Positions 21,925 through 32,158 are shown, counted from the first letter of the stretch. The stretch: 64,000 nt of DNA from Lachnospiraceae bacterium (GCA_028694115.1 JAQUUB010000010.1:53430-117429), one strand, 5' to 3'. The notes: generated by a model from the sequence alone, not told the origin. Translations and numbers: made by a program.

Positions 21925-22983
21925 TCAATGAGAACGTATAATTTTATGACCTGCTGCCTTAAGTAACCGATTCATAACAGCTTGTCCAAGCTTTGGTGTA
22001 TTAAATTCTTCTGAATAAATGATAGAAACACCCATATCGTCAAATTCCCTCAATATACTATACAAATGTCTGGCTATTGTCTCTTCCTCTGATCTGGATC
22101 CTATGCTTTTTACAATCTTACATTGATACCTCGCAGATGTTTCATCTGTTGCAATGACTCCGACTTTTTTACCCAATTCTTGATTTTTGCTTGTTAAGTC
22201 ATTGATACATTTAATAACACACTCTAATTCACCTTCCACCAGATATAATTCCCCTTTGGGTGCATAATGCTTATATTTCATACCAGGTGCTTTCGGTTTT
22301 GTCCCATCTGCCAGTTCCCCAAGGATTGCTTTATCAATCTCAACCCTTCCAAGTACTTCTTCTAACATTCCTTGATTAATATAACCTGGTCTTAAGATCG
22401 TTGGACACCCGCCTGTCAAATCCACAATTGTTGATTCTACACCAATCCCAACTGCCCCTCCATCTAAAACCATATCAATTTTTCCATTCATATCATCCAT
22501 AACATGCTTGGCTGTGGTAGGACTTGGTCTACCAGAAGTATTCGCACTAGGCGCTGCAACGTAGCCTCCTGCAGCTCTGATAAATTCAAGTGCTCCCTGA
22601 TGATTTGGCATACGAACAGCTACTGTATCAAGACCCCCTGTTGTTTCATAAGGAACCATATTAGATTTTTCAAATATCATGGTAAGTGGACCCGGCCAAA
22701 ATGCCTCCGCCAACTGATATGCACTCTCAGGAATCTTACTAACAATACGAGTAAGATCCTGCATACTTGCAATGTGAACAATTAATGGATTATCAGAAGG
22801 TCTTCCTTTGGCCTTATAAATTTTTCCTGAAGCATCTTTATTAAGTGCATCTCCGCCTAATCCATACACTGTTTCTGTTGGAAACGCAACAAGACCACCC
22901 TGTTTGATAATCTCCCCCGCCTCTTTCATTACCATTATGTCAGATTCATCATTATTTATTTTGTATAATTTTGTATTTATCAT
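21925..22983 (-). CDS. tsaC: Threonylcarbamoyl-AMP synthase (Sua5/YwlC type)
   Basis: 352 residues: YrdC domain (about 15-205; GGLVAFPTETVYGLGGDA, KGRPSDNPLIVH, APSANTSGRPSPT) plus a Sua5 C-terminal domain (about 215-352). Makes threonylcarbamoyl-AMP for the t6A modification of ANN-decoding tRNAs. The ATG at 22983 has AGGAAG upstream; the apparent 39-residue N-terminal extension to 23100 has no ribosome site and does not fit the family. Confidence 0.93.
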   Translation of the reverse strand: MINTKLYKINNDESDIMVMKEAGEIIKQGGLVAFPTETVYGLGGDALNKDASGKIYKAKGRPSDNPLIVHIASMQDLTRIVSKIPESAYQLAEAFWPGPLTMIFEKSNMVPYETTGGLDTVAVRMPNHQGALEFIRAAGGYVAAPSANTSGRPSPTTAKHVMDDMNGKIDMVLDGGAVGIGVESTIVDLTGGCPTILRPGYINQGMLEEVLGRVEIDKAILGELADGTKPKAPGMKYKHYAPKGELYLVEGELECVIKCINDLTSKNQELGKKVGVIATDETSARYQCKIVKSIGSRSEEETIARHLYSILREFDDMGVSIIYSEEFNTPKLGQAVMNRLLKAAGHKIIRSH

Positions 22984-23114
22984 AGTACTTCCTATTTTAA
23001 ATATTATCAATGTTTCTGAAAAAAACATCTTATTGTAAAAATTAACTCTAAAAAAGTATATCACACTTTTTATTTCTTTCAAATACCCAACAACGAACAA
23101 ATATTGGGTTTTCT

Positions 23115-23828
23115 TTATTCCTTCTTAAGATTTAAGCACTTTATGATTCCCATTGCAATATTCCATGCTAATTTATCCTGATAATCCTCCTCAATTAGTA
23201 ATGCAGACTCCTCCCAATTTGATAAAAAACCACATTCAACAATTGCTGTGGGGATACCAGTTTCTTTCAGAAGATAGTAAGAGTTATTCGCTTTTGCAAC
23301 CCTGTTGTTATCTGGATCAACCCCTGCAATCAATTGTGACTGAAGACATTCTGCCAATTCTTTTCCATGGACAGATTTTCCATGATAAAATACCTGTGCA
23401 CCCTTACAGCCTTCGTCATGATAACTATTTTGGTGAATACTGATTGTGAATTCCGCTCCTGATCCTTCAATAATATCCATCCTTCTCTTTAAATCCTGTA
23501 CTTTTTTATTTTTTGAATCTGCATCATACAATGCATCGTCAGAATCTCTGGTCATGATTACATGAATGTCATTCTGTTCCAGGTACATTTGTACTCTTTT
23601 TGCAATTTCTAAATTAATATCTTTTTCTAAAGCTTGGTTTACCCCTATCTTACCTGGATCTACCCCTCCATGTCCTGCATCGATTACAACTGTCTTTTTT
23701 TCTTTCGTCATCCTAATTGTCTGCGCCATTTTAATTCCTTGCGTAGTTGCAAGTGCAACCAATATTAGAATACAAACTCCGAGCATAATTTCAAATTTTT
23801 TTATTTTTATTTTCATTTTCTTTTCCAT
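23115..23828 (-). CDS. N-acetylmuramoyl-L-alanine amidase (CwlD-like)
   Basis: About 237 residues: one N-terminal membrane segment and an Amidase_3 domain with TVVIDAGHGGVDPGKIG (zinc His), MTRDSDDALY, FTISIHQNSYHDEGCKGAQVFYHG and VECGFLSNWEES (catalytic Glu). Small single-domain members such as CwlD make muramic lactam in the spore cortex. Start is uncertain: the ATG at 23828, or one at 23816 with a weak GGAAAAG. Starts further upstream are excluded because a terminator lies at 23862-23893. Confidence 0.88.
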   Translation of the reverse strand: MEKKMKIKIKKFEIMLGVCILILVALATTQGIKMAQTIRMTKEKKTVVIDAGHGGVDPGKIGVNQALEKDINLEIAKRVQMYLEQNDIHVIMTRDSDDALYDADSKNKKVQDLKRRMDIIEGSGAEFTISIHQNSYHDEGCKGAQVFYHGKSVHGKELAECLQSQLIAGVDPDNNRVAKANNSYYLLKETGIPTAIVECGFLSNWEESALLIEEDYQDKLAWNIAMGIIKCLNLKKE

Positions 23829-23861
23829 AACTATTGTATTTATACATTTTATGAATAGAAT

Positions 23862-23893
23862 GAAAGAAAATGCAGGCTTATTTGCCTGCATTT
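23862..23893 (-). terminator. Terminator after the GH18 gene
   Basis: AAATGCAGGC/GCCTGCATTT stem with a 6-base loop and TTTTCTTTC on the minus strand. It separates the GH18 and amidase genes. Confidence 0.8.
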
Positions 23894-23907
23894 ATATTTT
23901 ATACTAT

Positions 23908-25635
23908 TTATTGAAGATATTTTTGAATTACATCCCATACGGAAGCTTTTTCAAATCCTAGTTTCCAGCACGCAACCCCTGCCAAATGATTCTTCTGCAT
24001 GAGCTGCATTTTAACATCTATGGATGCTTCATCTTCCAACCAAACCTTGATGATAGAACCATCCTTTTCAAATTCTCCATAATTTTGAGCAGTCGCATCA
24101 TCCCACGTAGCGGTAACACCATTTTGCTCCAACATACTTTCTGCTGCACTCATGCCTACTGCTTCACTTGTCACATTTACTAAATTACCTGATAAAGCAT
24201 CGCCCTCAGCCTGTATATCCTCTTGTGTTTTTGGTGTTTCAGTCCAAACTCTCGTATAGAATGGAATCCCGTTTATTACTTTATTTGCAGGAACCTCTTC
24301 TATTGTTTTCTCAATTCCTTCTCTTACAAAATCTACAGAAGCTACCGACCCGCTTTCTTCTGACCCCGCATAATGTTCATCATATCCCATAATGATTACA
24401 TAGTCAGCAAATTTCCCCTGCACGTCCCTATAATAATGAGATGTGTATTCCTTTGGCACATAATTATCAACCGATAACACGATTCCCTGTTTTCTACACT
24501 CAATCGATAATTCTCTAATAAATTGTGCAAAATGTGTTCCCGTCTCTGTCGTCAAATTTTCAAAATCTACATTGATTCCATCTAGACCTAATTCGACTGA
24601 CTTATTGATAAGCTGAGATATCAAATTCTGTCTTTTCGATGTGTAAGATAAAACATCGTACGAATTCACCTCAGCACTGAAATTATCAACTAATCCCCAC
24701 ACTTCTAATCCCATCCCATGTGCCTGCTCTACATAGGACATACTTGAAATGCTGGTGAAATTTCCTTCATTATCACTTAGTGAAAACCATGTTGGTGAAA
24801 TTACATTTAGCCCTTTTGTATTTGCAACGATATCACTCAATGTCTCATTCGCAGCTTCACCAGTCACCTGATGCCATCCTAAACAGATTTTATAATCTTT
24901 CGTCTGACTTTTAATTGACAGCTCCTCTACCTCTGTAATAGGAGTTTCTTGTTCTTCTCTATAATTATTTAGCTTCTTATTTTCTACATATCCCAAATAT
25001 CCATCTGAAGTTTTTATTTCACTCCAATCTTCCATCGGTTCAATAATTTCTACTGTATCACCTTTCAAAATTTTAGTAATTACAGCACTCTTAATACCAC
25101 CCAACACTCGCAACTCCGTATCTTTAGAAACAGTTGCCTTATTCACAGTTCCCCACTGATATTTAATCTCCATACGATTAGGGTCTGTATAGGTTTTATA
25201 TTCCAGATTTGTATACTTTTTTACATAATCTAAAGAAATGTATACAGAATCATTATAACTAATAAAATCTTTTCCCGATTCATCTGCACGTATTGTTTCT
25301 GTTCCCGTACTATATAATAGAAGATTCTCATTCTCATCAAAATAAAAATTACTATTAAATAAATTCGTGACAAGGGAATAATCTATGTAATAAAGACCAT
25401 CCTGAATAATAGCTTTGGAATCTGAGTAATCATTATCTAAAATCATAGCCACTTCATTTTCAGACGTTAAACCTAAATAATCATATAAATCTGCTTGTTC
25501 CGAGCTATAAGAATATTTTTGTATAAGTCCGGTGGAAAGGCTAAAAATAATAATTATAATAATTAATACAATCGCCACAATAACTGGTAATAGTTTTTGA
25601 ATTATTCTTCTTTGTACTTTTTTTGATTTCTTCAT
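23908..25635 (-). CDS. Membrane-anchored GH18 protein with SH3-like domain (YaaH-like)
   Basis: 575 residues: N-terminal membrane anchor (about 17-37), a region similar to copper amine oxidase N-like repeats, an SH3b-like domain (about 180-225; ELRVLGGIKSAVITKILKGD), and a glycoside hydrolase 18 domain (about 250-575). The catalytic strand reads GLDGINVDFENL, with the acid Glu and the nearby Asp kept and Asn at one Asp position, as in spore cortex hydrolases of the YaaH type. Start from GGAGGAAATACTC-ATG at 25635. Likely role in spore germination or wall remodelling. Confidence 0.85.
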   Translation of the reverse strand: MKKSKKVQRRIIQKLLPVIVAIVLIIIIIIFSLSTGLIQKYSYSSEQADLYDYLGLTSENEVAMILDNDYSDSKAIIQDGLYYIDYSLVTNLFNSNFYFDENENLLLYSTGTETIRADESGKDFISYNDSVYISLDYVKKYTNLEYKTYTDPNRMEIKYQWGTVNKATVSKDTELRVLGGIKSAVITKILKGDTVEIIEPMEDWSEIKTSDGYLGYVENKKLNNYREEQETPITEVEELSIKSQTKDYKICLGWHQVTGEAANETLSDIVANTKGLNVISPTWFSLSDNEGNFTSISSMSYVEQAHGMGLEVWGLVDNFSAEVNSYDVLSYTSKRQNLISQLINKSVELGLDGINVDFENLTTETGTHFAQFIRELSIECRKQGIVLSVDNYVPKEYTSHYYRDVQGKFADYVIIMGYDEHYAGSEESGSVASVDFVREGIEKTIEEVPANKVINGIPFYTRVWTETPKTQEDIQAEGDALSGNLVNVTSEAVGMSAAESMLEQNGVTATWDDATAQNYGEFEKDGSIIKVWLEDEASIDVKMQLMQKNHLAGVACWKLGFEKASVWDVIQKYLQ

Positions 25636-25822
25636 GAGTATTTCCTCCAATCGAAATCTATTATAGCAAATAACCATTATCAAGTCATTAAAAATAAAAA
25701 ATTGTGCCAACGATTCAACCACCCGAATCATTTTCCCTTATTTACAAGTTACTGTATTAGCAAGAGGGGCGCATCTGACAGTTCTACTCGAAATTAACCC
25801 TTGTTGGCACGGAGGCAATTAA

Positions 25823-26041
25823 TTATATGGCTTTAATCCGATCATACCGTACTTGCAAAAGCATACCATCGTCATCTCTTACATAGTCAGCCATATAGAT
25901 ACAATCTTCTTTTAAAAAAACAGCATCTACTATTTCATATGGATTTGACTCCACATCTGATAAAAATAAAGGAATACCGTTTCTTATGTGGCTTTCTAGT
26001 TCCAGAAATAACGTAAGCTGCACCTGCTTCTTTTCATTCAT
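25823..26041 (-). CDS. Small acidic protein of unknown function
   Basis: 72 residues, no membrane segment, acidic and beta-rich (GIPLFLSDVESNPYEIVDAVFLKEDCIYMADYVRDD contains most of the core). A strong ribosome site AAAGGAGG precedes the ATG at 26041, so it is very likely translated. Family not recognised. A predicted structured RNA ends about 170 bases upstream and could be its leader. Confidence 0.6.
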   Translation of the reverse strand: MNEKKQVQLTLFLELESHIRNGIPLFLSDVESNPYEIVDAVFLKEDCIYMADYVRDDDGMLLQVRYDRIKAI

Positions 26042-26204
26042 GGAGCATAATCCTCCTTTCTTATCTGCAGATTCCTAAAAGAGGTTCGTGATATATTTTG
26101 CAGATAGAATTAATTTTGAAAAGAATTTAAAATAATACTATTTATTATTGTCGATACTAAAGATAAGAGATGAATGGACAGATGCAAAAAATAATGGATT
26201 GTAA

Positions 26205-26386
26205 GTGTGAAAAAAATTGGAATAAATCTGATGGGTAATTACCCGATGACATTTCCAGTTAAGGAAATAAGACGCATATTGCGTTTGTTTCGTTATAGAT
26301 TTGCTTTAATAGTAACGAATTTAATGAATTAATGTGGTAAACATCTGCCTCCTGTCCGCATCAAGATTGTCCAGAGGCATCTCTTA
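26205..26386 (-). ncRNA. Predicted structured small RNA or leader attenuator
   Basis: On the minus strand a sigma-A promoter, TTGTAA (26420-26415), 17 bases, TATAAT (26397-26392), is followed by a non-coding stretch with TGCCTC/GAGGCA, CGTTA/TAACG and ACGCA/TGCGT hairpins. It ends in TGGAA/TTCCA closing around GGGTAATTACCC, followed by seven T. The product would be about 180 nt. It may be an independent RNA, or a terminated leader of the 72-residue gene 170 bases downstream. I could not match it to a known riboswitch. Confidence 0.5.
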
Positions 26387-26391
26387 AAGGT

Positions 26392-26420
26392 ATTATATAG
26401 GTATTTCCAATTAATTACAA
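26392..26420 (-). promoter_or_regulatory. Promoter of the predicted RNA
   Basis: TTGTAA-17-TATAAT on the minus strand, close to consensus. Confidence 0.6.
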
Positions 26421-26468
26421 GCTATTTGTTAAATTTTTTTAAATTTTATGAAAGCTTTTTATGCCCTA

Positions 26469-26500
26469 TTGACTTAGGTAGTGAGAAAGTATATACTTTC
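26469..26500 (+). promoter_or_regulatory. mecA promoter with 16-bp palindrome
   Basis: TTGACT (26469-26474), 17 bases, TATACT (26492-26497). GAAAGTATATACTTTC (26485-26500) is a perfect palindrome over the -10 box and could be an operator. Confidence 0.65.
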
Positions 26501-26574
26501 TATACTCATAAAAGATTGTACTGTTTATAACTGTATCTATTATTTGTTTCATGTAATGTAAAGGATGTGATTAT

Positions 26575-27345
26575 ATGAAAATTGAAAAAGTTAATGACCA
26601 CCAAATTCGATGCACTCTGACAAAAGCCGATCTTGCTGATCGCGAACTCAAAATCAGCGAGCTTGCTTATGGTACAGAAAAAGCGAAAAATCTTTTTAGA
26701 GATATGATGCAGCAGGCTTCCTTTGAATTTGGATTTGAAGCAGAAGACATCCCTTTAATGATTGAAGCAATTCCACTTTCTGGAGATTGCATCGTACTAA
26801 TTATTACAAAGGTAGAGGATCCAGAGGAGCTTGATACAAGATTTTCAAAATTTGCACCCTCTGTGCACGACAATGAATCCGTCAATGATGTTGAAGATGT
26901 TGTGAATACCATTTCGCAGGGTGCCGATGACGTATTGGATTTATTTAAGAAAATCAGAAGTGAAAAAGAGAAATTATCATCTTCTGAAAAAACAAAAAAA
27001 GGACTTGAAAATAATTCTTCTGAAAATGAAATAGAACTTACTGTTCCAGTTGATTTAACAAAGCTCTATAGTTTTTCAAACCTCGATGACTGTATTCGAT
27101 TAGCTCACGTTTTAAAAGATTATTATATGGGCGAAAATACTCTTTATCGACATAATACAGATAATAAATTTTATTTGGTTCTTAGAAAATCGAACCATTC
27201 TCCCGAAGAATTTAATAAAGTATGTAATATTATTTCAGAATATGCCAGGACAGAAAAGTATTCCGACGCAATTGAAGCATATTTAGAAGAACATGCAAAT
27301 ACGATTATAAAAAAATCTGCTTTACAAAGTTTAACTCAAATATAG
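26575..27345 (+). CDS. mecA: Adaptor protein MecA
   Basis: 256 residues. N-terminal domain MKIEKVNDHQIRCTLTKADLADREL recognises substrates; the C-terminal domain binds ClpC and delivers proteins to ClpCP proteolysis. An acidic linker (about 95-155) separates them, as in Bacillus MecA. Known targets in Bacillus include ComK; targets here are unknown. Single gene with its own promoter and a strong terminator. Confidence 0.9.
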   Translation: MKIEKVNDHQIRCTLTKADLADRELKISELAYGTEKAKNLFRDMMQQASFEFGFEAEDIPLMIEAIPLSGDCIVLIITKVEDPEELDTRFSKFAPSVHDNESVNDVEDVVNTISQGADDVLDLFKKIRSEKEKLSSSEKTKKGLENNSSENEIELTVPVDLTKLYSFSNLDDCIRLAHVLKDYYMGENTLYRHNTDNKFYLVLRKSNHSPEEFNKVCNIISEYARTEKYSDAIEAYLEEHANTIIKKSALQSLTQI

Positions 27346-27356
27346 TATAGTAGCCA

Positions 27357-27395
27357 AAAAGGCACCACAGACTGTAATATCTGTGGTGCCTTTTT
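27357..27395. terminator. Bidirectional terminator mecA / DUF1858
   Basis: GGCACCACAGA/TCTGTGGTGCC stem with flanking A and T runs between convergent genes. Confidence 0.92.
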
Positions 27396-27408
27396 AATAG
27401 GTTTGTTA

Positions 27409-27600
27409 CTATATTTCGTTCATTTTTTTAACTAATTCATCAGCATCTACTCCATGAACCATAGCTGCTTCTTCAATAGTCTCTCCCTGAGCGGATGGAC
27501 ATCCTAAGCAATGCATTCCAATTTCCATTAAAACCGGTGCTGCTTCAGGTTTAATTTTTAAAATATCACCAATTGTGGTTTCTTTCGTTATTCCTGCCAT
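27409..27600 (-). CDS. DUF1858 domain protein
   Basis: 63 residues. ITKETTIGDILKIKPEAAPVLMEIGMHCLGCPSAQGETIEEAAMVHG-type sequence (conserved CxxC in MHCLGC) marks the small redox-disulfide-like domain found alone or fused to hybrid-cluster proteins. Start at 27600 after GGAGATAAAAAA; the earlier in-frame start at 27630 lies before that site. Function not established. Confidence 0.85.
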   Translation of the reverse strand: MAGITKETTIGDILKIKPEAAPVLMEIGMHCLGCPSAQGETIEEAAMVHGVDADELVKKMNEI

Positions 27601-27697
27601 TTTTTTATCTCCTATCTCTTTTTTTAACACGCTCCTATTATAATACGTTACAAGATTCTTTTCAACAAACTTATTATATACAAAACCGTTACTAAAA

Positions 27698-29614
27698 TTA
27701 CATCCCTCTTATTTCTTTTTTTCTTTTCTTGTTTTCATACATCCTGCGATCAGCCTCCTCTATTGCCTCTTCCAGAATCTCACCTGCATTTGGATTTGCA
27801 ATATAGTATCCTATACTAGCCCCCAGTTTATATTTCCAATTTGAAGTACTGTTAAATATATTCATTTCTTTAATAAACATATCAATATAGTCTTTCGCAT
27901 ATTTCTCATCTGCACAAATTGCAATAATAACAAATTCATCCCCACCATAACGCATAATTGCGTCATAAGGATGTTTATTTTCTTTGAGAATCATGGCAAA
28001 TGTCTTAATGAATCGGTCACCTTCCTCGTGTCCATATGTATCATTTACTATCTTCAATCCATCTAAGTCCATAAACAATATCATTACATTGCTATTTTGG
28101 GCTTCTGCCTCTTCCCAAACCTTTCTTCCATATTTACGAAATCCAGAGCGATTATATACGCCTGTTAATGCATCATAACTCCATACTAAATCTAATTTGC
28201 TAATCATTGTACGCATAAGCATTTGCTTTCTAATGGTTTCAATGGCATTTCCTATATTCATCAGCCATGTATAGAACATATGATTTTCCGTTGAAAATGT
28301 ATCATTTCCAATTACACAATATCCGAAACATCGATCACGAAAATGGATTGGTGATACTGTATAAAGAAGATGTTTCTTCTTAGAATCCTTTATTAATTGA
28401 AGTAGCCCTGCAAAATCAATATCTTCATCCTCCCTATAGCAATCACCATCAAAACCGACTAAAAGTTTTGTTGTGTCACCATACCCTTCTCTTAAATAAT
28501 CTTCTGTTTTTGTACTCTCCTTATATAAATTCAATTTATCGTCTTCATTAGAAAAATCATCACATAAGAAAAAATACATTTCCTCGCACTCCATCTTTGG
28601 AATATATTGCCTCAAATACTTCTTTAACTGTTCAAATGATTCAACACTTGTTAAATCCACAGACATACTCTTTGTAATATCTACATATTTCTCATCGTTT
28701 TTTTTCTGCTCAAAATGCATTTTGCGAAATCCGACATTATCAAGTTGTGTATTATTATTACAACCACAACTTTCCCTAAAAATCGCTTCGGTCTTGACCT
28801 CCAGACATTTACCCCTATTCTCTTCCGTCATTCCGCTTAAAAGTTTCTTACATGCAGTATATCCAACCTCTTCCTGCCTTCGTGCAACAGAAGTAATCGC
28901 TGGAACATGACATTTAGCGTCAAAATCATCATCAAAACCAGATAACGCAATATCTTCTGGTACTCTTATTCCATGGTTCGTTAATACTTCGCATGCCCCG
29001 AGTATCATCACATCATTAGCGGATATAATCGCCTGTGGAAGCGGAAGTTTCGAATTTAAGAAGTATTCGGTTGCTTCCATTCCACTATTTTTCAAAAAAG
29101 TACCCTTGTAGTAAATGCGTTCCTGCTCAATGGGAATATCATTCTCACATAATACCTCCAAATAAGCTTCCAAGCGGTCAACTGCCTCTTCATTACTTAG
29201 TGGGCCAGATATATAGTTTAAACGTGTAAATCCATGCACCTTCACAAAATGGGATACGATTTCTTTCATTGCTAATTTATTATTAATATACACATTGAAC
29301 ATATTGGAATCTTTTCGTTCGATTCCAACCGCTGGAATGTGCGCCTTTTCTATTTTTGTTGCAAGTGTTTCCAATACTTCATCTGAACCAACCGTACTAT
29401 TGATCAAGATAACCCCGTCAAATTGCTCAAAATCAGGGAGCGTATAGATGTTATACTCCCCTATATCATGCTCCATATTTTTCTCATATCTCCTTGAACA
29501 AGTAAAAACAAATGCATTCGCATCCTGTTCATTAATGCATTTTTTGATTCCTGTAATCATCCTGCTGGCGTGATTTACAATAATACCTGACGAAATTACG
29601 GCAATGTTTTTCAT
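27698..29614 (-). CDS. LacI-type sensor domain with diguanylate cyclase (GGDEF)
   Basis: 638 residues. The N-terminal half (1-275) is a LacI/periplasmic-binding-type sensor without a helix-turn-helix (MKNIAVISSGIIVNHASRM, VPEDIALSGFDDDFDAKCHVPAITSV). A linker domain of unknown type (about 300-460) precedes a GGDEF domain with intact RYGGDEFVII (557-561), so it should make c-di-GMP. No signal peptide or membrane helix is visible, so it probably senses a cytoplasmic sugar-like ligand. Single gene. Confidence 0.85.
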   Translation of the reverse strand: MKNIAVISSGIIVNHASRMITGIKKCINEQDANAFVFTCSRRYEKNMEHDIGEYNIYTLPDFEQFDGVILINSTVGSDEVLETLATKIEKAHIPAVGIERKDSNMFNVYINNKLAMKEIVSHFVKVHGFTRLNYISGPLSNEEAVDRLEAYLEVLCENDIPIEQERIYYKGTFLKNSGMEATEYFLNSKLPLPQAIISANDVMILGACEVLTNHGIRVPEDIALSGFDDDFDAKCHVPAITSVARRQEEVGYTACKKLLSGMTEENRGKCLEVKTEAIFRESCGCNNNTQLDNVGFRKMHFEQKKNDEKYVDITKSMSVDLTSVESFEQLKKYLRQYIPKMECEEMYFFLCDDFSNEDDKLNLYKESTKTEDYLREGYGDTTKLLVGFDGDCYREDEDIDFAGLLQLIKDSKKKHLLYTVSPIHFRDRCFGYCVIGNDTFSTENHMFYTWLMNIGNAIETIRKQMLMRTMISKLDLVWSYDALTGVYNRSGFRKYGRKVWEEAEAQNSNVMILFMDLDGLKIVNDTYGHEEGDRFIKTFAMILKENKHPYDAIMRYGGDEFVIIAICADEKYAKDYIDMFIKEMNIFNSTSNWKYKLGASIGYYIANPNAGEILEEAIEEADRRMYENKKRKKEIRGM

Positions 29615-30092
29615 GATATCCTATCAGTCCTTCTGTATTTTTTCCCTATCTTTTTTATTATATAATATAATTTTTAAAATTAAAATTGTTTTTTGTTAAA
29701 TTATTCCAAATCTTTATTGAAAAACGATGAAAAAAAGAGCAATATTCCCATTTAATGATTCTCCTAGCTATTATATAGTTATAATTATGTATATGAAACA
29801 TATATCATCTATCTATATTATTGTAACTGTACTACAAAAATCCAAATATGAATACATTATTTCCCAATTGTAGAAATCTTGTTAATTACATATAATAATA
29901 ATTCTCTAAAATCTTCTTTCTAAAAGCATAAATTGACAGCATTTTGTATCTAAAAAAGTACACCCCGTTGCTTGACTATGTGAAATGATTAACATATAAT
30001 AGATTTGTAGGTTTAACAAAGTATATATTTGTAATTATGGCATTATATGCCCTGTTAACAATTTTAAAAATATGATAGGAGGCTATTCAAAA
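29615..30092. other. Divergent region GGDEF gene / pfl operon
   Basis: Very AT-rich, 478 bases. It holds the pfl promoter at 29972-30000 and three TTAACA motifs (29989, 30013, 30055) around the transcription start. Nothing else recognisable. Confidence 0.5.
29972..30000 (+). promoter_or_regulatory. Strong promoter of the pfl operon
   Basis: TTGACT (29972-29977), 17 bases, TATAAT (29995-30000). TTAACAA at 30013-30019 and 30055-30061 match half of a Rex operator (TTGTTAANNNNTTAACAA), but no full site is present. Confidence 0.75.
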
Positions 30093-32132
30093 ATGAAACC
30101 AGAATGGAAAGATTTTGTAGGTGGAAAATGGGAAAACGAAGTTAATGTTCGTGATTTCATTCAAAAGAACTATACCCAGTATGATGGCGATGAGTCATTC
30201 TTAGCTGGACCTACACAAAACACAAAAGATTTATGGGCACAAGTAATGGACTTGACAAAGAAGGAAAGAGAAGCAGGTGGTGTTCTTGATATGGACACAA
30301 AAGTTGTTTCTACAATTACCTCACATGGTCCTGGCTACTTAGATAAGACAAAAGAAACAATCGTTGGTTTCCAGACAGACGCACCTTTCAAACGTTCTAT
30401 GCAGCCTTATGGTGGTATCCGTATGGCAGAAAAAGCATGTTCAGATAATGGATATGAAGTTGATCCAGAAATAAGTGAATTTTTCTCAAATCACAGAAAA
30501 ACTCATAATGCTGGATGTTTTGATGCATACAACAGCGATATGAAAGCTTGCCGCTCTTCCCATGTAATTACAGGTCTTCCTGATGCTTACGGACGTGGAC
30601 GTATCATTGGCGATTACAGACGTATCGCTTTATATGGTATTGACAGATTAATTGAAGATAAAAATGCTCAAAAAGATTCTACTGGACGAGTTATGACGGA
30701 TGAAGTGATTCGTCTTCGTGAAGAAATTTCAGAACAAATCATAGCTCTTAAAATGATGAAGGAAATGGCTGCTGCTTACGGATGCGATATTTCTAAACCT
30801 GCTGCAAACGTTCAGGAAGCTATTCAAGCTACTTATTTCGGATATCTGTCAGCAGTAAAAGAGCAGAATGGTGCTGCTATGTCTCTTGGACGTACATCAA
30901 CATTTATTGATTGTTATGCAGAAAGAGATTTAAAGAATGGTACATTTACAGAAGATCAGATTCAGGAATTTATTGATCATTTCATTATGAAATTAAGATG
31001 TATCAAATTTGCACGTACACCAGAATACAATCAGATTTTTGCTGGTGATCCTGTATGGGTTACTGAATCAATCGGTGGTGTTGGTGTTGACGGTCGTCAT
31101 ATGGTTTCAAAAATGTCATTCCGTTATTTACACACATTAGAAAACCTAGGAGCAGCTCCAGAACCTAACTTAACTGTTCTATGGTCTCCTAGATTACCAG
31201 AAGGATTTAAAAAATATTGTGCTAAAATTTCTATTACTACTTCATCCGTTCAATATGAAAATGATGAATTAATGAGAGTAACACATGGTGATGATTACGG
31301 AATCGCTTGTTGTGTATCTTCCATGGTAATTGGAAAACAAATGCAATTTTTTGGAGCTCGTGCAAACCTTGCTAAATGTATGTTATATGCATTAAACGGT
31401 GGTGTTGATGAAGTATCCAAGAAACAAGTTGGACCAAAATATCGTCCTGTTGTCGGCGATGTGCTTGAATATAATGATGTAATAGCTAAATTTGAAGATA
31501 TGATGGAATGGTTAGCAGATGTTTATGTAAACACATTAAATGTTATCCATTACATGCATGACAAATATTGCTACGAAAGAGCTCAGATGGCTTTACATGA
31601 CAGAGACGTTCTTCGTTACTTCGCAACTGGTATTGCTGGACTTTCTGTAGTAACTGACTCTTTATCAGCAATTAAATATGGTAAAGTTGAAGTAATCAGA
31701 GATGAAGATGGTATTATCGTAGACTTTAAGACAACTGGAGAATTCCCTAAATATGGTAACGATGATGATAAGGCCGATGTAATTGCTCATGACTTAGTAT
31801 CTAAGTTTATGACTATGATCAGAAGACATCATACTTACAGAGATGGCTTCCCAACAATGTCAGTATTAACAATTACTTCAAATGTAACTTATGGTAAAGC
31901 AACAGGTAATACTCCTGATGGACGTAAAAAAGGACAACCTTTTGCACCAGGTGCTAACCCAATGCACGGACGTGATACTCACGGTGCTGTAGCTTCTTTA
32001 TCATCAGTTGCTAAGCTTCCATTCAACGATGCTCAGGATGGTATTTCAAATACATTTACAATTATTCCTGGAGCTCTTGGTAAAGAAGATCAAGTATTTG
32101 CTGGAGATATTGAATTAGACTTGAATAAATAA
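30093..32132 (+). CDS. pflB: Pyruvate formate-lyase, large part without the glycyl-radical domain
   Basis: 679 residues covering the PFL barrel from the N terminus ([13 protein letters not shown]) to [17 protein letters not shown]. The two active-site cysteines are C406-C407 in GIACCVSS. It stops where E. coli PFL (760 residues) continues into the C-terminal glycyl-radical domain; that domain is encoded separately at 32385. There is no sign of a recent frameshift: both ends have their own stop, ribosome site and start. Converts pyruvate and CoA to acetyl-CoA and formate. Start at 30093 after AGGAGG. Confidence 0.92.
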   Translation: MKPEWKDFVGGKWENEVNVRDFIQKNYTQYDGDESFLAGPTQNTKDLWAQVMDLTKKEREAGGVLDMDTKVVSTITSHGPGYLDKTKETIVGFQTDAPFKRSMQPYGGIRMAEKACSDNGYEVDPEISEFFSNHRKTHNAGCFDAYNSDMKACRSSHVITGLPDAYGRGRIIGDYRRIALYGIDRLIEDKNAQKDSTGRVMTDEVIRLREEISEQIIALKMMKEMAAAYGCDISKPAANVQEAIQATYFGYLSAVKEQNGAAMSLGRTSTFIDCYAERDLKNGTFTEDQIQEFIDHFIMKLRCIKFARTPEYNQIFAGDPVWVTESIGGVGVDGRHMVSKMSFRYLHTLENLGAAPEPNLTVLWSPRLPEGFKKYCAKISITTSSVQYENDELMRVTHGDDYGIACCVSSMVIGKQMQFFGARANLAKCMLYALNGGVDEVSKKQVGPKYRPVVGDVLEYNDVIAKFEDMMEWLADVYVNTLNVIHYMHDKYCYERAQMALHDRDVLRYFATGIAGLSVVTDSLSAIKYGKVEVIRDEDGIIVDFKTTGEFPKYGNDDDKADVIAHDLVSKFMTMIRRHHTYRDGFPTMSVLTITSNVTYGKATGNTPDGRKKGQPFAPGANPMHGRDTHGAVASLSSVAKLPFNDAQDGISNTFTIIPGALGKEDQVFAGDIELDLNK

Positions 32133-32158
32133 TTATAAATGAAACCGAGGTGATGTGT

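Larger units (their letters stand above)
26042..26574. other. 533-base non-coding region
   Basis: Divergent region between the small minus-strand gene and mecA. It contains a predicted minus-strand RNA with its own promoter and terminator (26205-26420) and the mecA promoter with a palindrome (26469-26500). No convincing protein gene; the 22-codon reading frame at 26171 lacks a good ribosome site. Confidence 0.6.

Noticed and set aside
26171..26239. 22-codon frame with CKC motif
   Set aside because: Poor ribosome site and it overlaps the terminator of the predicted opposite-strand RNA.
27698..29614. LacI-type transcription regulator
   Set aside because: The N-terminal DNA-binding helix-turn-helix is missing and the C terminus is a GGDEF domain.
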